Positions 27,301 to 37,130 of a stretch of 64,000 nt of DNA are shown here, piece after piece; the stretch's first letter is position 1, and each line of letters opens with the position of its first letter. The DNA is from Granulicella sp. 5B5. Lineage in GTDB: Bacteria > Acidobacteriota > Terriglobia > Terriglobales > Acidobacteriaceae. The notes under the pieces are model-generated. The model saw nothing but the letters and a program-made list of their open reading frames with translations. It made no database searches and was not told the origin of the DNA. The DNA is taken from contig NZ_CP046444.1 of the NCBI RefSeq assembly GCF_014083945.1, positions 1 through 64,000 of the forward strand. The letters are read 5' to 3'. Both the position numbers and the translations under genes were made by a program.

Positions 27301-27366
27301 CCACCCCTAACCCCAATCCGCTCCGGATTTTAGATCAAAAAGTACCCAGGGGGAGGGGTGGGGGTC
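27301..27366. repeat. Dispersed intergenic repeat B, copy 1
   Basis: CCACCCCTAACCCCAATC, then CGCTCCGGA, an A-rich middle and AGGGGGAGGGG. It matches 60071-60129, which begins CCACCCCTAACTCCAATCGG and has GCTGCGGA and CGGGGGAGGG. Both lie between genes. Confidence 0.6.
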
Positions 27367-27382
27367 CTGATCATCCTTAGCC

Positions 27383-28180
27383 CTAGAAGTGTCGCAACGT
27401 CTCGCTCGATTGTCCTTGCGGCGGAGCCGCCCCCAAAGGCCCACGCTCCGGCCGCTCCGCGCTCCGCTCCAGCGACCGTGTCACCAGGTCTCGAGACCCC
27501 AGCCCCACAGCCAGCGACAGCGTCAGCACAATCCCGCCAAACAGGATTCCGAACGCCAACTCAATGATCGTCCCACCGACCTGCAGATGGTCCAGGGCCA
27601 TCGCCGCCGTCAACACCAGCACCAGCCACTTCACACCCATCGAAAGGAACCGAGCATACTGCAGCTGGTTGTTCACCGCGCCGATCAGCACCGTCCGCGC
27701 TAGGAACCGGGCAATCAGGTTCCCAAACAGCACCAGCAGCACCGCTCCAACCGTCCGCGATACATACGGCAGCAGCGACGCCGATAGCACGCTCCCGCCG
27801 GCATACGAGGCGTCGAGCGACATGATCCCGATCACCACGCCCAGCACCACGCAGCTCCAGAACACCACCCGCCCCGCCAGGGCAGTCGGGCTGTGCGACG
27901 GCGACCAGTCTGCAATCCCGCTCGTGCTTTTGTACGTCATCCGCTCGTCGAACTTGGCCCAGGTCAGCACGCGCCGCAGCATCCAGCTCAGCAGAACGCC
28001 GATAAAGGCCATCACCACAAACGCCAGGATGAACGCCAGCAATCCGGGCAGAATACTGATCAGCAGCGACGTCACCCGCAGCACTGACTGGTGCAGCGCG
28101 TCTGACATGTGGTGCCACATCGGCACGTTCGGCGGGTTCAGCGGCTGAGAATACGGGTTCATCTGCAGGGGTACTTGCAT
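27383..28180 (-). CDS. Membrane protein with conserved TM-helix repeats (MscS-related type)
   Basis: 265 residues. Four hydrophobic segments at about 42-66, 105-123, 140-160 and 180-225. The segments GLLAFILAFVVMAFIGVLL and AVLLVLFGNLIARFLARTVL and the sequence GGIVLTLSLAVGLGSRDLV resemble the 'conserved TM helix' repeat found next to MscS channels, but no MscS beta domain follows. The protein may be a small channel or a partner of one. AGGAGG stands six bases upstream of the start. It is followed on the same strand by nothing before the tRNA, and is preceded by the glycosyltransferase-like gene 27 bp away, so the two are probably co-transcribed. Confidence 0.65.
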   Translation of the reverse strand: MQVPLQMNPYSQPLNPPNVPMWHHMSDALHQSVLRVTSLLISILPGLLAFILAFVVMAFIGVLLSWMLRRVLTWAKFDERMTYKSTSGIADWSPSHSPTALAGRVVFWSCVVLGVVIGIMSLDASYAGGSVLSASLLPYVSRTVGAVLLVLFGNLIARFLARTVLIGAVNNQLQYARFLSMGVKWLVLVLTAAMALDHLQVGGTIIELAFGILFGGIVLTLSLAVGLGSRDLVTRSLERSAERPERGPLGAAPPQGQSSETLRHF

Positions 28181-28207
28181 GGAGCTCCTCCTTGCTACGG
28201 CGTGCGG

Positions 28208-29407
28208 CTACGGGTTGAAGCGGTCCGGCCACCGCCATCGGGAAACTAGATAAGGCTTCTCCGCCTCGAACGCGGCCGCCACGGACTCGATATGCCGTTC
28301 GAACGCCCGAGTCTCCGCCGTCTGCACCAGGTGTGAAGCGACCCACGCCAGATACAGCGGCGTCAGCGCCCCCAGTAGATGGCCGCGGTTCATCGTGCGC
28401 AACCGGTACGCCAGCAGGAAGTCGTACACAATCCTCGCCCACAGCGCATCGGCCATCACAAAACTCTCCGCTGGCACAGCGGAAAGCCGCTTCAATCCCA
28501 GCAGTGACTGCGGCGGCAACACCAGCGACCATATCTCCGCCAGGTTGCCATACGCCATCCGAAACCCTTCCACCATGGAGCGGATCTCATCCGCCGGCGT
28601 CTCCACACCCGCATCGGTAGGCTCGCTCACAGGCCGCATCCGAGCCACGCGCGCTCTCTGCCAGAACGCAGCCTTGGCATCTACGTCGGCAAACAGGGAA
28701 CCGGTCACCTGTGCCAGTACACTGTTCAGGTCCTGCCCGCTGGGTGGCGGAAGCTCCCGCGTCCCAACGTCGACCTCCGCAATGCTGAACCCCGCCACCG
28801 TCGCCTCAGCGACAGCCCACACCAACCCCTCACCATAGTTGGGCCCGCTCAGCCTCTGGGCTGCAGCGCCCAGCCGGGCCCCCATCCGTGCCGAAAAGCA
28901 AAGATCAATCGCCAGCGGAAACCTCGGCACCGCACCAAACAACGCACGCGAGATCGGATAAAGAATCGCCGAGTTCACCAGTCCTGCACGCGCCGGCAGC
29001 GCATACCGTGGCAACACCAGGTCGCACCGCTCCTGCGTCGCCGACCGGATCATCCTCTGAAGTGCTTCCGGCTCCAGCGACTGCGCCTCTGCACCAAGAA
29101 GCAGCACAGTCTCCGCCTTGCACTCCTGCGCCAGTTCATAAGCGTTTAGGTAGTCAGCGGCAGTCAGGGTCCACTCCGTGGCCGCTGTAGCCGCAGGTTT
29201 GTACTGAATGATATGGAACGGAGTACTAGGGAGGGTTCCGTCTCCAGCCTCAGGCAGTGCTACGGTCACACTGCTGCCGGCCAGCACCTCATGCAGCCGC
29301 CGCAGAAATGGCTCCAGCGCCTCAGGAGCCATCGAGTGCACGCAGAGCAGCACCTCGGTATCTGTACGAGTGGTCTGCTCAATCTCGAAATTTGCGCTCT
29401 TCGCCAT
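28208..29407 (-). CDS. Glycosyltransferase-like protein (GT78/GT81-like fold)
   Basis: 399 residues. Length and layout recall mannosylglycerate/glucosylglycerate synthases: an N-terminal Rossmann-like nucleotide-sugar region (residues 15-130), a middle with PRFPLAIDLCFSARMGARLG, and an all-helical C-terminus (WARIVYDFLLAYRLRTMNRG, PLYLAWVASHLV). The expected Asp-x-Asp metal motif is not obvious: the site reads LLLGAEAQSL, so the enzyme may be altered or inactive. It lies just downstream of treS on the same strand (41-bp gap), which suggests compatible-solute or storage sugar metabolism. The family call is by resemblance only. Confidence 0.5.
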   Translation of the reverse strand: MAKSANFEIEQTTRTDTEVLLCVHSMAPEALEPFLRRLHEVLAGSSVTVALPEAGDGTLPSTPFHIIQYKPAATAATEWTLTAADYLNAYELAQECKAETVLLLGAEAQSLEPEALQRMIRSATQERCDLVLPRYALPARAGLVNSAILYPISRALFGAVPRFPLAIDLCFSARMGARLGAAAQRLSGPNYGEGLVWAVAEATVAGFSIAEVDVGTRELPPPSGQDLNSVLAQVTGSLFADVDAKAAFWQRARVARMRPVSEPTDAGVETPADEIRSMVEGFRMAYGNLAEIWSLVLPPQSLLGLKRLSAVPAESFVMADALWARIVYDFLLAYRLRTMNRGHLLGALTPLYLAWVASHLVQTAETRAFERHIESVAAAFEAEKPYLVSRWRWPDRFNP

Positions 29408-29448
29408 CGTCTCTCTATATATCCACTGTCGCTACACTTCAAAGACGT

Positions 29449-32400
29449 TCATGCGCCTATCCGTAGCGCAAGTATCCCTGCCAGCGGCACTCGTACCCAT
29501 GCAGGCCGGTTATTCAATTCATACGTCAGTTCGTAAAACGCCTTCTCCATCATGTATCCCTGCAGCAATGCATCTGCCTGCGCGCCCTCCGGCAGCAGAT
29601 CACCTCGAACGGCAACAGCCGTGCGATAACTTTTCAGAAATGCATTCGAAACAGTGTTGATCCAAAGCTGGGCCCACGGCTGTAGGTTACGCTCTCGATC
29701 AGGATAGCGCTGGGCATACTGGTCCAACGCAGACCACGCTGCATACGAGAAGCTGCGCAGCATACCAGCCACATCCTTTAGCGGGCTCTGCTTCCTGCGC
29801 CGCTCCTCCAGGGGACGCGCCGGTTCGCCTTCGAAGTCAATAAGCATAAAGTCGTTTCTTGTACGCAACACCTGCCCCAGATGATAATCGCCATGAATCC
29901 GTATCCGCTTTCCCGATGGCTCTATCTTGCGAAGGCCACCAACATAGGTAAGCAACTCGAGCCGGCGGCTCAGCACCGCGGCCGCATCATCGGCCGCGGG
30001 CTCCGACAGGCTGTGCAGGTTGCGCCGCAGTGTTCCTAGCCCAGCAGCAATCTGCCTCTCAGCTCGCTCTGCATCCAATTCAAGATCGTCAGTCGTAATG
30101 GGCTCTTCCTTGAACCGCACATCGTCAGTATCACTTGCAAGCGCGAGATGTAGTTCTCCCGTTCGCCGGCCAAGGTGTCCAGCTGCATCAAGATAGAGCG
30201 TGTCTCTCTCCCACAGGTCTTTCGGGACCTTCCCCTCAGTGAGGAACGATACAGGGGACCCTGCTTCTTCCGGCGCCGGACACCCGGCAAGCGACTCATA
30301 AAAGCGTGCCAGGTCATTCATCGTCCACAGCCAACCGTCCCCTTCATGAGGAACAAGTTCTTGCAGCATCGCAAGCGATGTTGCAGCCTCATCACCACCG
30401 CCCTGCGTTTCCAGCCTGATCTCTCCAAGCATCGGTGGAACCGCCTTGAAGTGCGCAACCTCAGTCAGAAATCGTCCAACCTCGATGTCCGGATTAATGC
30501 CAGGTTGCAAACGGCGAAATAGCTTGAGGATCATCTTGTCCGCATACAGAATGCTCGTATTGGACTGCTCCGCCGTGCCGACCCTCGACTGCATCGGCGC
30601 ATCTAGATGAACCGTCTTCAACATCTGCGAGCCATCTCCACGTAGCACAGACGCAGCTTGTCCATGGTCCGCCGGTGACTCTCCAATCTGCTTCAACGGA
30701 AGCCCTTGGTTCGATTCGATGAGACTCAGCAGAGCATTGCGAAAGCCTTCATGCTCCTTCGCATCATGCAGTATCGCAGGGCCGTTCGGGGTCATCAGCG
30801 TCACGATGACACTCTGCGGATGGGCCTCGGTAATTTCCTCCATATCGCGCCCGAGGCTCATTGCAACAGGCAGCTGATATCTCTCGTTGGAACTATCAAC
30901 ATAGTGCACATCCACGATCAGAACTGAGGCTCCAGCCATTCCAGCGTCCGCTGCGGTGCGCCAATCGGGCCCCGTTTTCTTCGCGCCGTCACTTTGGTCA
31001 CCTAGGATCGCGGCACTCAGTATTTGAACGCGCTCAACCTGCCTGCTCTTGGAGCCAAACCATCGCTGGTTCGGCAGCCACTTCGGCAATTCAGCCTCGA
31101 GCAACGCAGCTCCTTCTGCAGTGGCAAAGTATTCCCAACCCTTGGCAAAAGCTTCGCGTGTGATGCGTGGCATCTCTTCTGAATTCTTTGCTGGTAGACC
31201 GCCATCCTCCAGAGAAGTATGCGGCGAGGGCTGAAGTTCAAACCAGAGAAACGAGTACGGCGCCACTGTTAATGGATACGGCGCGGTCGTGATCGTCGGG
31301 AACGTGACATAGCCAAGCATCTCGACGGGAACCGCACCCGCATACTCTTTCATATCGAGCGATACGGGCTGCGCGAACCGAGAAAGGTTCGCAACGCACA
31401 GAACAGTCTCCGCACTCCCATCTTCACGTTCCAGCTTGCGCAGGTATGCAAGGATCGTCCTGTTCTCCGGGTTGAGAAACTCAAGTGTCCCTCGCCCGAA
31501 CACCTGGAACAATTTGCGGAGCGCAATCATATTGCGGGTCCAGTGCAGCAAAGAGGACTGATCGCTCAACTGCGCTTCCACATTCACAACCTGATATCCG
31601 TAGATAGGGTCCATGATCACAGGGAAATACAACCTCGCCGGATCGCAACGGGAGAACCCGGCGTTACGGTCGGAGTTCCACTGCATCGGCGTGCGGACAC
31701 CATTCCGGTCGCCGAGATAAATGTTGTCGCCCATCCCAATCTCGTCGCCGTAGTACATAATCGGTGTCCCAGGAAAGGAAAGCAGCAGTGAATTTAAAAG
31801 CTCAATCCGCCGGCGATTGTTATCCACCAGCGGCGCCAGTCGGCGTCGGATGCCCACATTGATACGCATGCGCGGGTCGGAAGAGTAGGCCAGGTACATA
31901 TAGTCGCGCTCGTCGTCCGTAACCATCTCGAGCGTAAGTTCATCATGATTGCGCAGGAACAGGCCCCACTGACAGCTATCGGGAATGGCTGGCGTTTGCG
32001 CCATGATGTCCGTGATAGGCAACCGGTCTTCTTGACGCAGAGCCATATAGATGCGCGGCATAAGGGGGAAGTGGAAGGCCATATGGCACTCATCGCCATC
32101 TCCGAAGTACGGTCTCACATCTGCCGGCCACTGGTTCGCCTCCGCCAACACAAGCCGGTTTGCATAGTCCGCATCGATGGCCGCGCGGATCTTTTTGATC
32201 GCGGAGTGTGTCTCGGGCAGATTCTCGCAGCTGGTATTGTCGCGCTCCACAAGGTACGGAATCGCGTCCATCCTCAACGCATCAACGCCCATGTCCAACC
32301 AGAACCGCATTGCGTTCAGCACTTCCTCGATGACTCTGGGATTATCGAAGTTCAGGTCAGGCTGATGAGAGAAGAACCGGTGCCAGTAGTAGGCCTGGGC

Positions 32401-32889
32401 GGCTTCATCCCACGTCCAGTTGCTCTTCTCGGTGTCCGTAAAAATGATGCGTGCGTCTTTATAAAGCTGGTCCGTGTTGGACCAGACATACATCTCGCGT
32501 TCAGGCGAACCAGGAGCCGACTGCCGTGCAGCTTTGAACCAGGGGTGCTGATCGCTGGTGTGGTTGATCACCAGCTCAATCATCACCTGCATATTGCGTC
32601 TGTGGGCTTCGTCGAGGAACTGTTTGAAGTCCCCGAGCGTTCCGTACGCAGGGTTAACGTCGACATAGTTCGCGATGTCGTATCCATCATCACGAAGTGG
32701 GGAAGGGAAGAAGGGCAGCAGCCACAGGCATGTCACCCCCAGGTCTTGAAGGTAATCCAGCTTCGAGATAAGCCCTTGGAAATCCCCGATCCCATCATTG
32801 TTCGAGTCGGCAAATGCCCGCACATGCAACTCATAAATGATCGCATCTTTATACCAAAGGGGGTCGCCTGCGCTGGCAAGCTTCTTCAC
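29449..32889 (-). CDS. treS: Trehalose synthase-maltokinase fusion
   Basis: 1146 residues from a GTG with GAGG eight bases upstream; a TTG nine codons earlier is open but weaker. The N-terminal GH13 domain (about 1-540) converts trehalose and maltose into each other: [14 protein letters not shown], nucleophile Asp in [13 protein letters not shown], acid Glu in VLAEANQWP, and [12 protein letters not shown]. The C-terminal maltokinase domain (about 600-1140) has [11 protein letters not shown] and [13 protein letters not shown] and makes maltose-1-phosphate from ATP. The fused form is common; its product normally feeds GlgE for alpha-glucan synthesis. No glgE, glgB or otsAB is in the window. Downstream on the strand comes the glycosyltransferase-like gene. 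Confidence 0.93.
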   Translation of the reverse strand: MKKLASAGDPLWYKDAIIYELHVRAFADSNNDGIGDFQGLISKLDYLQDLGVTCLWLLPFFPSPLRDDGYDIANYVDVNPAYGTLGDFKQFLDEAHRRNMQVMIELVINHTSDQHPWFKAARQSAPGSPEREMYVWSNTDQLYKDARIIFTDTEKSNWTWDEAAQAYYWHRFFSHQPDLNFDNPRVIEEVLNAMRFWLDMGVDALRMDAIPYLVERDNTSCENLPETHSAIKKIRAAIDADYANRLVLAEANQWPADVRPYFGDGDECHMAFHFPLMPRIYMALRQEDRLPITDIMAQTPAIPDSCQWGLFLRNHDELTLEMVTDDERDYMYLAYSSDPRMRINVGIRRRLAPLVDNNRRRIELLNSLLLSFPGTPIMYYGDEIGMGDNIYLGDRNGVRTPMQWNSDRNAGFSRCDPARLYFPVIMDPIYGYQVVNVEAQLSDQSSLLHWTRNMIALRKLFQVFGRGTLEFLNPENRTILAYLRKLEREDGSAETVLCVANLSRFAQPVSLDMKEYAGAVPVEMLGYVTFPTITTAPYPLTVAPYSFLWFELQPSPHTSLEDGGLPAKNSEEMPRITREAFAKGWEYFATAEGAALLEAELPKWLPNQRWFGSKSRQVERVQILSAAILGDQSDGAKKTGPDWRTAADAGMAGASVLIVDVHYVDSSNERYQLPVAMSLGRDMEEITEAHPQSVIVTLMTPNGPAILHDAKEHEGFRNALLSLIESNQGLPLKQIGESPADHGQAASVLRGDGSQMLKTVHLDAPMQSRVGTAEQSNTSILYADKMILKLFRRLQPGINPDIEVGRFLTEVAHFKAVPPMLGEIRLETQGGGDEAATSLAMLQELVPHEGDGWLWTMNDLARFYESLAGCPAPEEAGSPVSFLTEGKVPKDLWERDTLYLDAAGHLGRRTGELHLALASDTDDVRFKEEPITTDDLELDAERAERQIAAGLGTLRRNLHSLSEPAADDAAAVLSRRLELLTYVGGLRKIEPSGKRIRIHGDYHLGQVLRTRNDFMLIDFEGEPARPLEERRRKQSPLKDVAGMLRSFSYAAWSALDQYAQRYPDRERNLQPWAQLWINTVSNAFLKSYRTAVAVRGDLLPEGAQADALLQGYMMEKAFYELTYELNNRPAWVRVPLAGILALRIGA

Positions 32890-33042
32890 GTTCTGCGCCT
32901 CGCTCGTCCGAATCAAAGTTCTTTCTTATTAGATATAGATGCAGATTCTGCAGATGGAGTCGTCTGCTGACGAAACGTAGAATGGGTCGAGTGCTTTTGT
33001 ACGTTCTCTACAGCTCTAAGCCTCATCTGCAAAGCAAAAAGC

Positions 33043-33699
33043 CTAGAGATGCCCATACTTGGCAAGAGCGCTCAACAGCGGCAGTCCCCCTAATATCTCA
33101 TTGCGTGCATTCGTGTCGGATTGTGCCCATGCCGCAGCCTTTGAAGCGACCTCATCTAGTAGAGACGTAGGAATCACAATGACACCATCACTGTCGCTGA
33201 CGATTGCATCCCCCGGTTCGATACTCAACCACTCCGTCAAGGCCCCGCGCACGCGTACTGGAGCCTGTGAAGACGTTACACGCCATCGCCCAATGCCTTG
33301 TGCGGGTGTCCTATAACGCGAAACGACGGGCATTGCGAGGTTCTCAAGATAGCTAACGTCCCTCACACCCCCGTCGACGACCGCTCCCACACAACCCCGG
33401 GCGAACATCGAACTCGCCAGCAAATCCCCAAAGCAGCATACGCCCTCTGCATCCCCACTTGCCCACACTGCCACCACGCCCGCTGGCATATTGTCGATTG
33501 CCGCAAGCTTAGCCCTGTCCCCTCCCGTATACAGGGCTGGTTCACCACTGATTGTGTATGCAGGCCCAGCGAAGCTGCGGGCTTTCCCAACAGTGGACAG
33601 CCTGTTATCAAGGATTGGAGGGGTATGGCCGAGCGCATCGAATACGTCTGCGATCACAGTCGTTCCGATAGACGCAACAACACTATATGTCTCGTTCAT
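33043..33699 (-). CDS. RraA-fold protein (HMG/CHA aldolase or RNase E regulator family)
   Basis: 218 residues. The family signature is present: GDLLASSMFARGCVGAVVDG followed by GVRD, the G-x20-R-D pattern in which Arg and Asp bind pyruvate and a divalent metal in the aldolases. Members act as 4-hydroxy-4-methyl-2-oxoglutarate aldolases, or as RNase E inhibitors (RraA). Length above the 160 residues of RraA favours a catabolic enzyme. A 16-bp gap separates it from the upstream hypothetical gene 33716-34042, so they may share a transcript. The substrate cannot be told from sequence. Confidence 0.75.
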   Translation of the reverse strand: MNETYSVVASIGTTVIADVFDALGHTPPILDNRLSTVGKARSFAGPAYTISGEPALYTGGDRAKLAAIDNMPAGVVAVWASGDAEGVCCFGDLLASSMFARGCVGAVVDGGVRDVSYLENLAMPVVSRYRTPAQGIGRWRVTSSQAPVRVRGALTEWLSIEPGDAIVSDSDGVIVIPTSLLDEVASKAAAWAQSDTNARNEILGGLPLLSALAKYGHL

Positions 33700-33715
33700 C
33701 GCGATATTGACTCCG

Positions 33716-34042
33716 TCACGCGGGTTTAGTTGGCAGATAACGAGTCACGCAAAGAAGGTCCTCTTCCCAAGAAATCGTGACCCGGCACGGTTCGAATACA
33801 TCCGTACGCGAGGTATGGTTTTCATGGAGATCAATCTGCAGGAGCCGTGAGGCTGCCCCATGATCACTGATTGTGCAGATCCAGTAATCTCCTTCATTCT
33901 CCCACGCCACGTCAAACTCGCGACCATCGTGATGTCGCTGTTCTATTCCAGAACCATCGCGCAAGTTGCATGCGATTCGTCCAGAAACGGCTGGGTCTGA
34001 CATCCGTTGTTCGACGATACCCTTGAGTTCTTCACCGGTCAT
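33716..34042 (-). CDS. Hypothetical protein
   Basis: 108 residues, not recognised. It is acidic, without signal peptide or membrane segment, and has the segment FDVAWENEGDYWICTISDHG. It lies just upstream of the RraA-fold gene and 65 bp after the nuoN stop, all on the minus strand. Confidence 0.5.
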   Translation of the reverse strand: MTGEELKGIVEQRMSDPAVSGRIACNLRDGSGIEQRHHDGREFDVAWENEGDYWICTISDHGAASRLLQIDLHENHTSRTDVFEPCRVTISWEEDLLCVTRYLPTKPA

Positions 34043-34106
34043 TTAGCGCCCCCTTGAAGGCGTCTTAGCGTACCAGATTTATATGGAAATACAACAGACA
34101 GAATTC

Positions 34107-35600
34107 TTAGAATCCTGAAGCAACGACCGCAGAATGTATCCACACTCTCAGCGGCTCAGGAAAAATCCCGGTCGCAACCACACCTGCAGCCAGAGCCACG
34201 ACCACTGCGGTCGTGAACCATGAAACCTGAAATGACGAAGACGGCTCTTCGGGGGCGATAACGTAAACGTGCTTCAAAACCTTTAAGTAGTAGTAAAGAG
34301 ATATAGTGCTCGTGCCTATGGCGAGTATCACCAGCCACAATAGTGCGGAATAGCCTTGTGGCGCTCGCATCGCTGTCATAAACACATAAAACTTAGCAAA
34401 AAATCCGGCCAGTGGCGGAATGCCCGCCTGCGATAGTAGAAAAATAAATAAACAGCCCGCTAACATGGGCGCTCGACGCGACAAGCCATCAAGGCTTGTA
34501 AATCTGTCATCGCCATAGTTTCTCTCAACAGCATCAATAACCGCGAATGTACCCAGCGTTGACAGGCTGTAGGTCAGCACATAATAGAGTAGCGCCTCCA
34601 GGCTGTCTTGCGTATGCGCAACGACAGCGATCAGCATGTAGCCCGCATGCGCTATCGCAGAGTAAGCAAGCAGGCGGCGAGCCCCCTTCTGGGCCACGGC
34701 TCCAAAGTTACCAACTAACATCGAAAGCACGGCAAGTATCGCTGCAACAGGGGCCCACCCAGCATGAAACTGCATCCAGGCTGCGCTTCCTGCAACCGAA
34801 GGAAAACAGGTGGTTAGAAGAATAAAGAGTATGAAAAAGCTGGCAACCTTCGAACTGGAGGCCACAAATCCGGCTACAGGGCTGGGGGCTCCTTCGTACA
34901 CGTCAGGTGCCCAGAAGTGAAGAGGTGCCACGGCCACTTTAAAGCCAAGGCCGATCATTGTGGTGATAATGGCCACCGCGGTGATCGGTGATAATCCAAC
35001 CCGTGCGATCGCGCCGCTAACTTCTGTATAGGATGTCGAAGCCGAGACCCCGTACAGGTATGTGAAGCCAAAAAGAAGCATGGCCGCCGACATTCCACCG
35101 AACAGAAAGTATTTGAGAGCAGCTTCCGATCCCGACTTCTTCCTCTTATCAAAGGCAGTCAGTGTATACAGAGATAGGCTCAGTAATTCAAGAGATACGA
35201 ACGTCACGAGAAGATCTCTCGAACTGATGAGAAACATCATTCCGACCGCCGCAAGCAGTAGCAGCAGAACGTACTCTCCTACGTGCTCAGTGAAGATCGA
35301 CGTCGTCGAAAGAAGTAGTGTAATGATCGCCAGTGCGAGCACCGCCTCTTGCAGGCAGGCTGTGAGCGGGTTCATAGCGAACATCCCATGCGCCAGATCT
35401 GCTGTTTGACGATCCAGTACAATTATCAAAACGGAACCAAGGCAGCCTGCCGAGGCTAGCATAGAAGCAATCTTGAACCTGAATGGAAGCGGCTTTTGTC
35501 TCAGCACTAAGTCAATTGCTAACATCAGAAAAGACGTGAGCACAACAACGACTTCAGGCAGGGCAAATCGAAGGAACTGGAGATAGGGAACTGATGTCAT
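34107..35600 (-). CDS. nuoN: NADH-quinone oxidoreductase subunit N
   Basis: 497 residues, a multi-spanning membrane protein of the Mrp-antiporter type and one of the proton-pumping subunits of complex I. Visible: ALKYFLFGGMSAAMLLFGF, VAPLHFWAPDVYEGAPSPV (Lys/His-rich signature of NuoN), YSAIAHAGYMLI. It is the last nuo gene and overlaps nuoM by 4 bp (ATGA), so it is translationally coupled. Length agrees with the family. Confidence 0.95.
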   Translation of the reverse strand: MTSVPYLQFLRFALPEVVVVLTSFLMLAIDLVLRQKPLPFRFKIASMLASAGCLGSVLIIVLDRQTADLAHGMFAMNPLTACLQEAVLALAIITLLLSTTSIFTEHVGEYVLLLLLAAVGMMFLISSRDLLVTFVSLELLSLSLYTLTAFDKRKKSGSEAALKYFLFGGMSAAMLLFGFTYLYGVSASTSYTEVSGAIARVGLSPITAVAIITTMIGLGFKVAVAPLHFWAPDVYEGAPSPVAGFVASSSKVASFFILFILLTTCFPSVAGSAAWMQFHAGWAPVAAILAVLSMLVGNFGAVAQKGARRLLAYSAIAHAGYMLIAVVAHTQDSLEALLYYVLTYSLSTLGTFAVIDAVERNYGDDRFTSLDGLSRRAPMLAGCLFIFLLSQAGIPPLAGFFAKFYVFMTAMRAPQGYSALLWLVILAIGTSTISLYYYLKVLKHVYVIAPEEPSSSFQVSWFTTAVVVALAAGVVATGIFPEPLRVWIHSAVVASGF

Positions 35601-37102
35601 CGCCAGCCCCCTTGGTGTAGGCCCGCAAAAAGCGGGGAGTTGATCGAAGCTGAGATGTAGCGCAACAGCATCTTCGGGAAAAGTCCGATGGCGAGGCTGG
35701 CTGTTATCAGAATCACTGTCCCGATCCGCTCTGGTGTGCTGATCGGAGGAAGCGGTTGTTCCATGGTCTGTACTTCGTTATCGGAAAAGAACGCTTTCTG
35801 CATTGCGCACCATACATAGACAACCCCAAGAACGATGCCAACGCCCACGCAGCTAGCCATAAGTGGAGATTCTTTCCATGTGCCGATAAGAATCATCAAT
35901 TCCGCAATAAATCCACTGAACCCAGGCATTCCCATGCTGGCCATGCCCGCAAGCACGAACGTGACGGTCGCGAAGGGCAGGACGCGATTGAGATGCATCT
36001 GCCCCAATTGTGATAACTCGCGTGTATGCGTACGGTCATAGAGCATCCGTCCAACTACGGCAAAGAGGAGGCCTGCGAGAACGCCGTGTGAGAGCATCTG
36101 AATAACCGCTCCAGACAGGCCGATTTGATTCAATGTCATCAGCCCCAGCAGGATGAAACCCATGTGGCTGATGCTTGAGTAACCGATGACAAACTTGAAG
36201 TCATTCTGCACCATCGCGACAAGGGCGCCATAAAGAATGCTGATGATTGCCAGTACCGCGAAAACAGTTCTCCACGAATCGAAGCCTAGGAAATGAAATC
36301 CCCAAGGCCCTAGCCCTAGCGGGAAGAGCGTCATAGCCACTCGCAGACATCCATAGGCGCCGAGTTTCATGACAACTCCTGCCAGCAACATGGAGGCAGC
36401 AGTGGGCGCTGCAACATGTCCCGTAGGTGCCCAGCTATGGAATGGCCACATACCCGCTAGGATCGCGAATCCCGTGAATACAAGCGGAAAAGCCCACATC
36501 TGAAAGTGCAAAGGGAATGGATACGCTGCCAGGGTGCCAAGGTTCATCCCTTTTCCCCCGGCGACCACATAAGCTGCGATTAACCCAGTCAAAACCATGG
36601 CGCTACCGACAAAAGAGTAGATGGCAAGTTTCATCGCCCCGTATTCACGACGTGTCGATCCCCAGATCGCGATAAGGAAATACTTGGGCACAATTACGAT
36701 TTCATAAAAAACAAATAACAGCAGAAGATCGTAGCTCAGAAAGACGCCATATACGGAGCCGATCAGCAGAAGATAAAAAGCAAAAAACTCCCCTTCGCGA
36801 TAGCTGATATTCCATGAAAATAAAACTCCAGTAATAGCAACGATGCCAGTAAGGAGTGCCAGGCATAAAGTCATACCATCCGCCGCTAGGTGGTACGAAA
36901 TACCTAGAGAAGGCATCCACGGTACAAGTGTTACAGTCGTCATCGCGCCGGTTCCGCCTCGTATAAAAGCCACGGATGACAGGACGAAAGCAGCGATCAC
37001 TGTCACTAGGGCGATCGCGCGGACGAGTGATAGATGATTCTTTGGAACAGCTAATGTCGCCAAAGCACCAAGAAACGAAATGTAGATAGTCCAGGCGAGC
37101 AT
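35597..37102 (-). CDS. nuoM: NADH-quinone oxidoreductase subunit M (first NuoM)
   Basis: 501 residues. Antiporter-like proton-pumping subunit in the membrane arm. Signature: YDLLLLFVFYEIVIVPKYFL with the conserved Glu, MWPFHSWAPTGHVAAPTAAS, and VIGYSSISHMGFILLG. Together with 37131-38684 this makes two NuoM-type proteins in one operon. It sits between the second NuoM and nuoN and overlaps nuoN by 4 bp. Confidence 0.93.
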   Translation of the reverse strand: MLAWTIYISFLGALATLAVPKNHLSLVRAIALVTVIAAFVLSSVAFIRGGTGAMTTVTLVPWMPSLGISYHLAADGMTLCLALLTGIVAITGVLFSWNISYREGEFFAFYLLLIGSVYGVFLSYDLLLLFVFYEIVIVPKYFLIAIWGSTRREYGAMKLAIYSFVGSAMVLTGLIAAYVVAGGKGMNLGTLAAYPFPLHFQMWAFPLVFTGFAILAGMWPFHSWAPTGHVAAPTAASMLLAGVVMKLGAYGCLRVAMTLFPLGLGPWGFHFLGFDSWRTVFAVLAIISILYGALVAMVQNDFKFVIGYSSISHMGFILLGLMTLNQIGLSGAVIQMLSHGVLAGLLFAVVGRMLYDRTHTRELSQLGQMHLNRVLPFATVTFVLAGMASMGMPGFSGFIAELMILIGTWKESPLMASCVGVGIVLGVVYVWCAMQKAFFSDNEVQTMEQPLPPISTPERIGTVILITASLAIGLFPKMLLRYISASINSPLFAGLHQGGWR

Positions 37103-37130
37103 AATTATTTAGAAGATTTCATCGACTCAA

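Noticed and set aside
27561-28532. Minus-strand frame of 323 codons
   Set aside because: Overlaps two better genes on the same strand in another frame; composition is Ala/Gly/Asp-rich noise.
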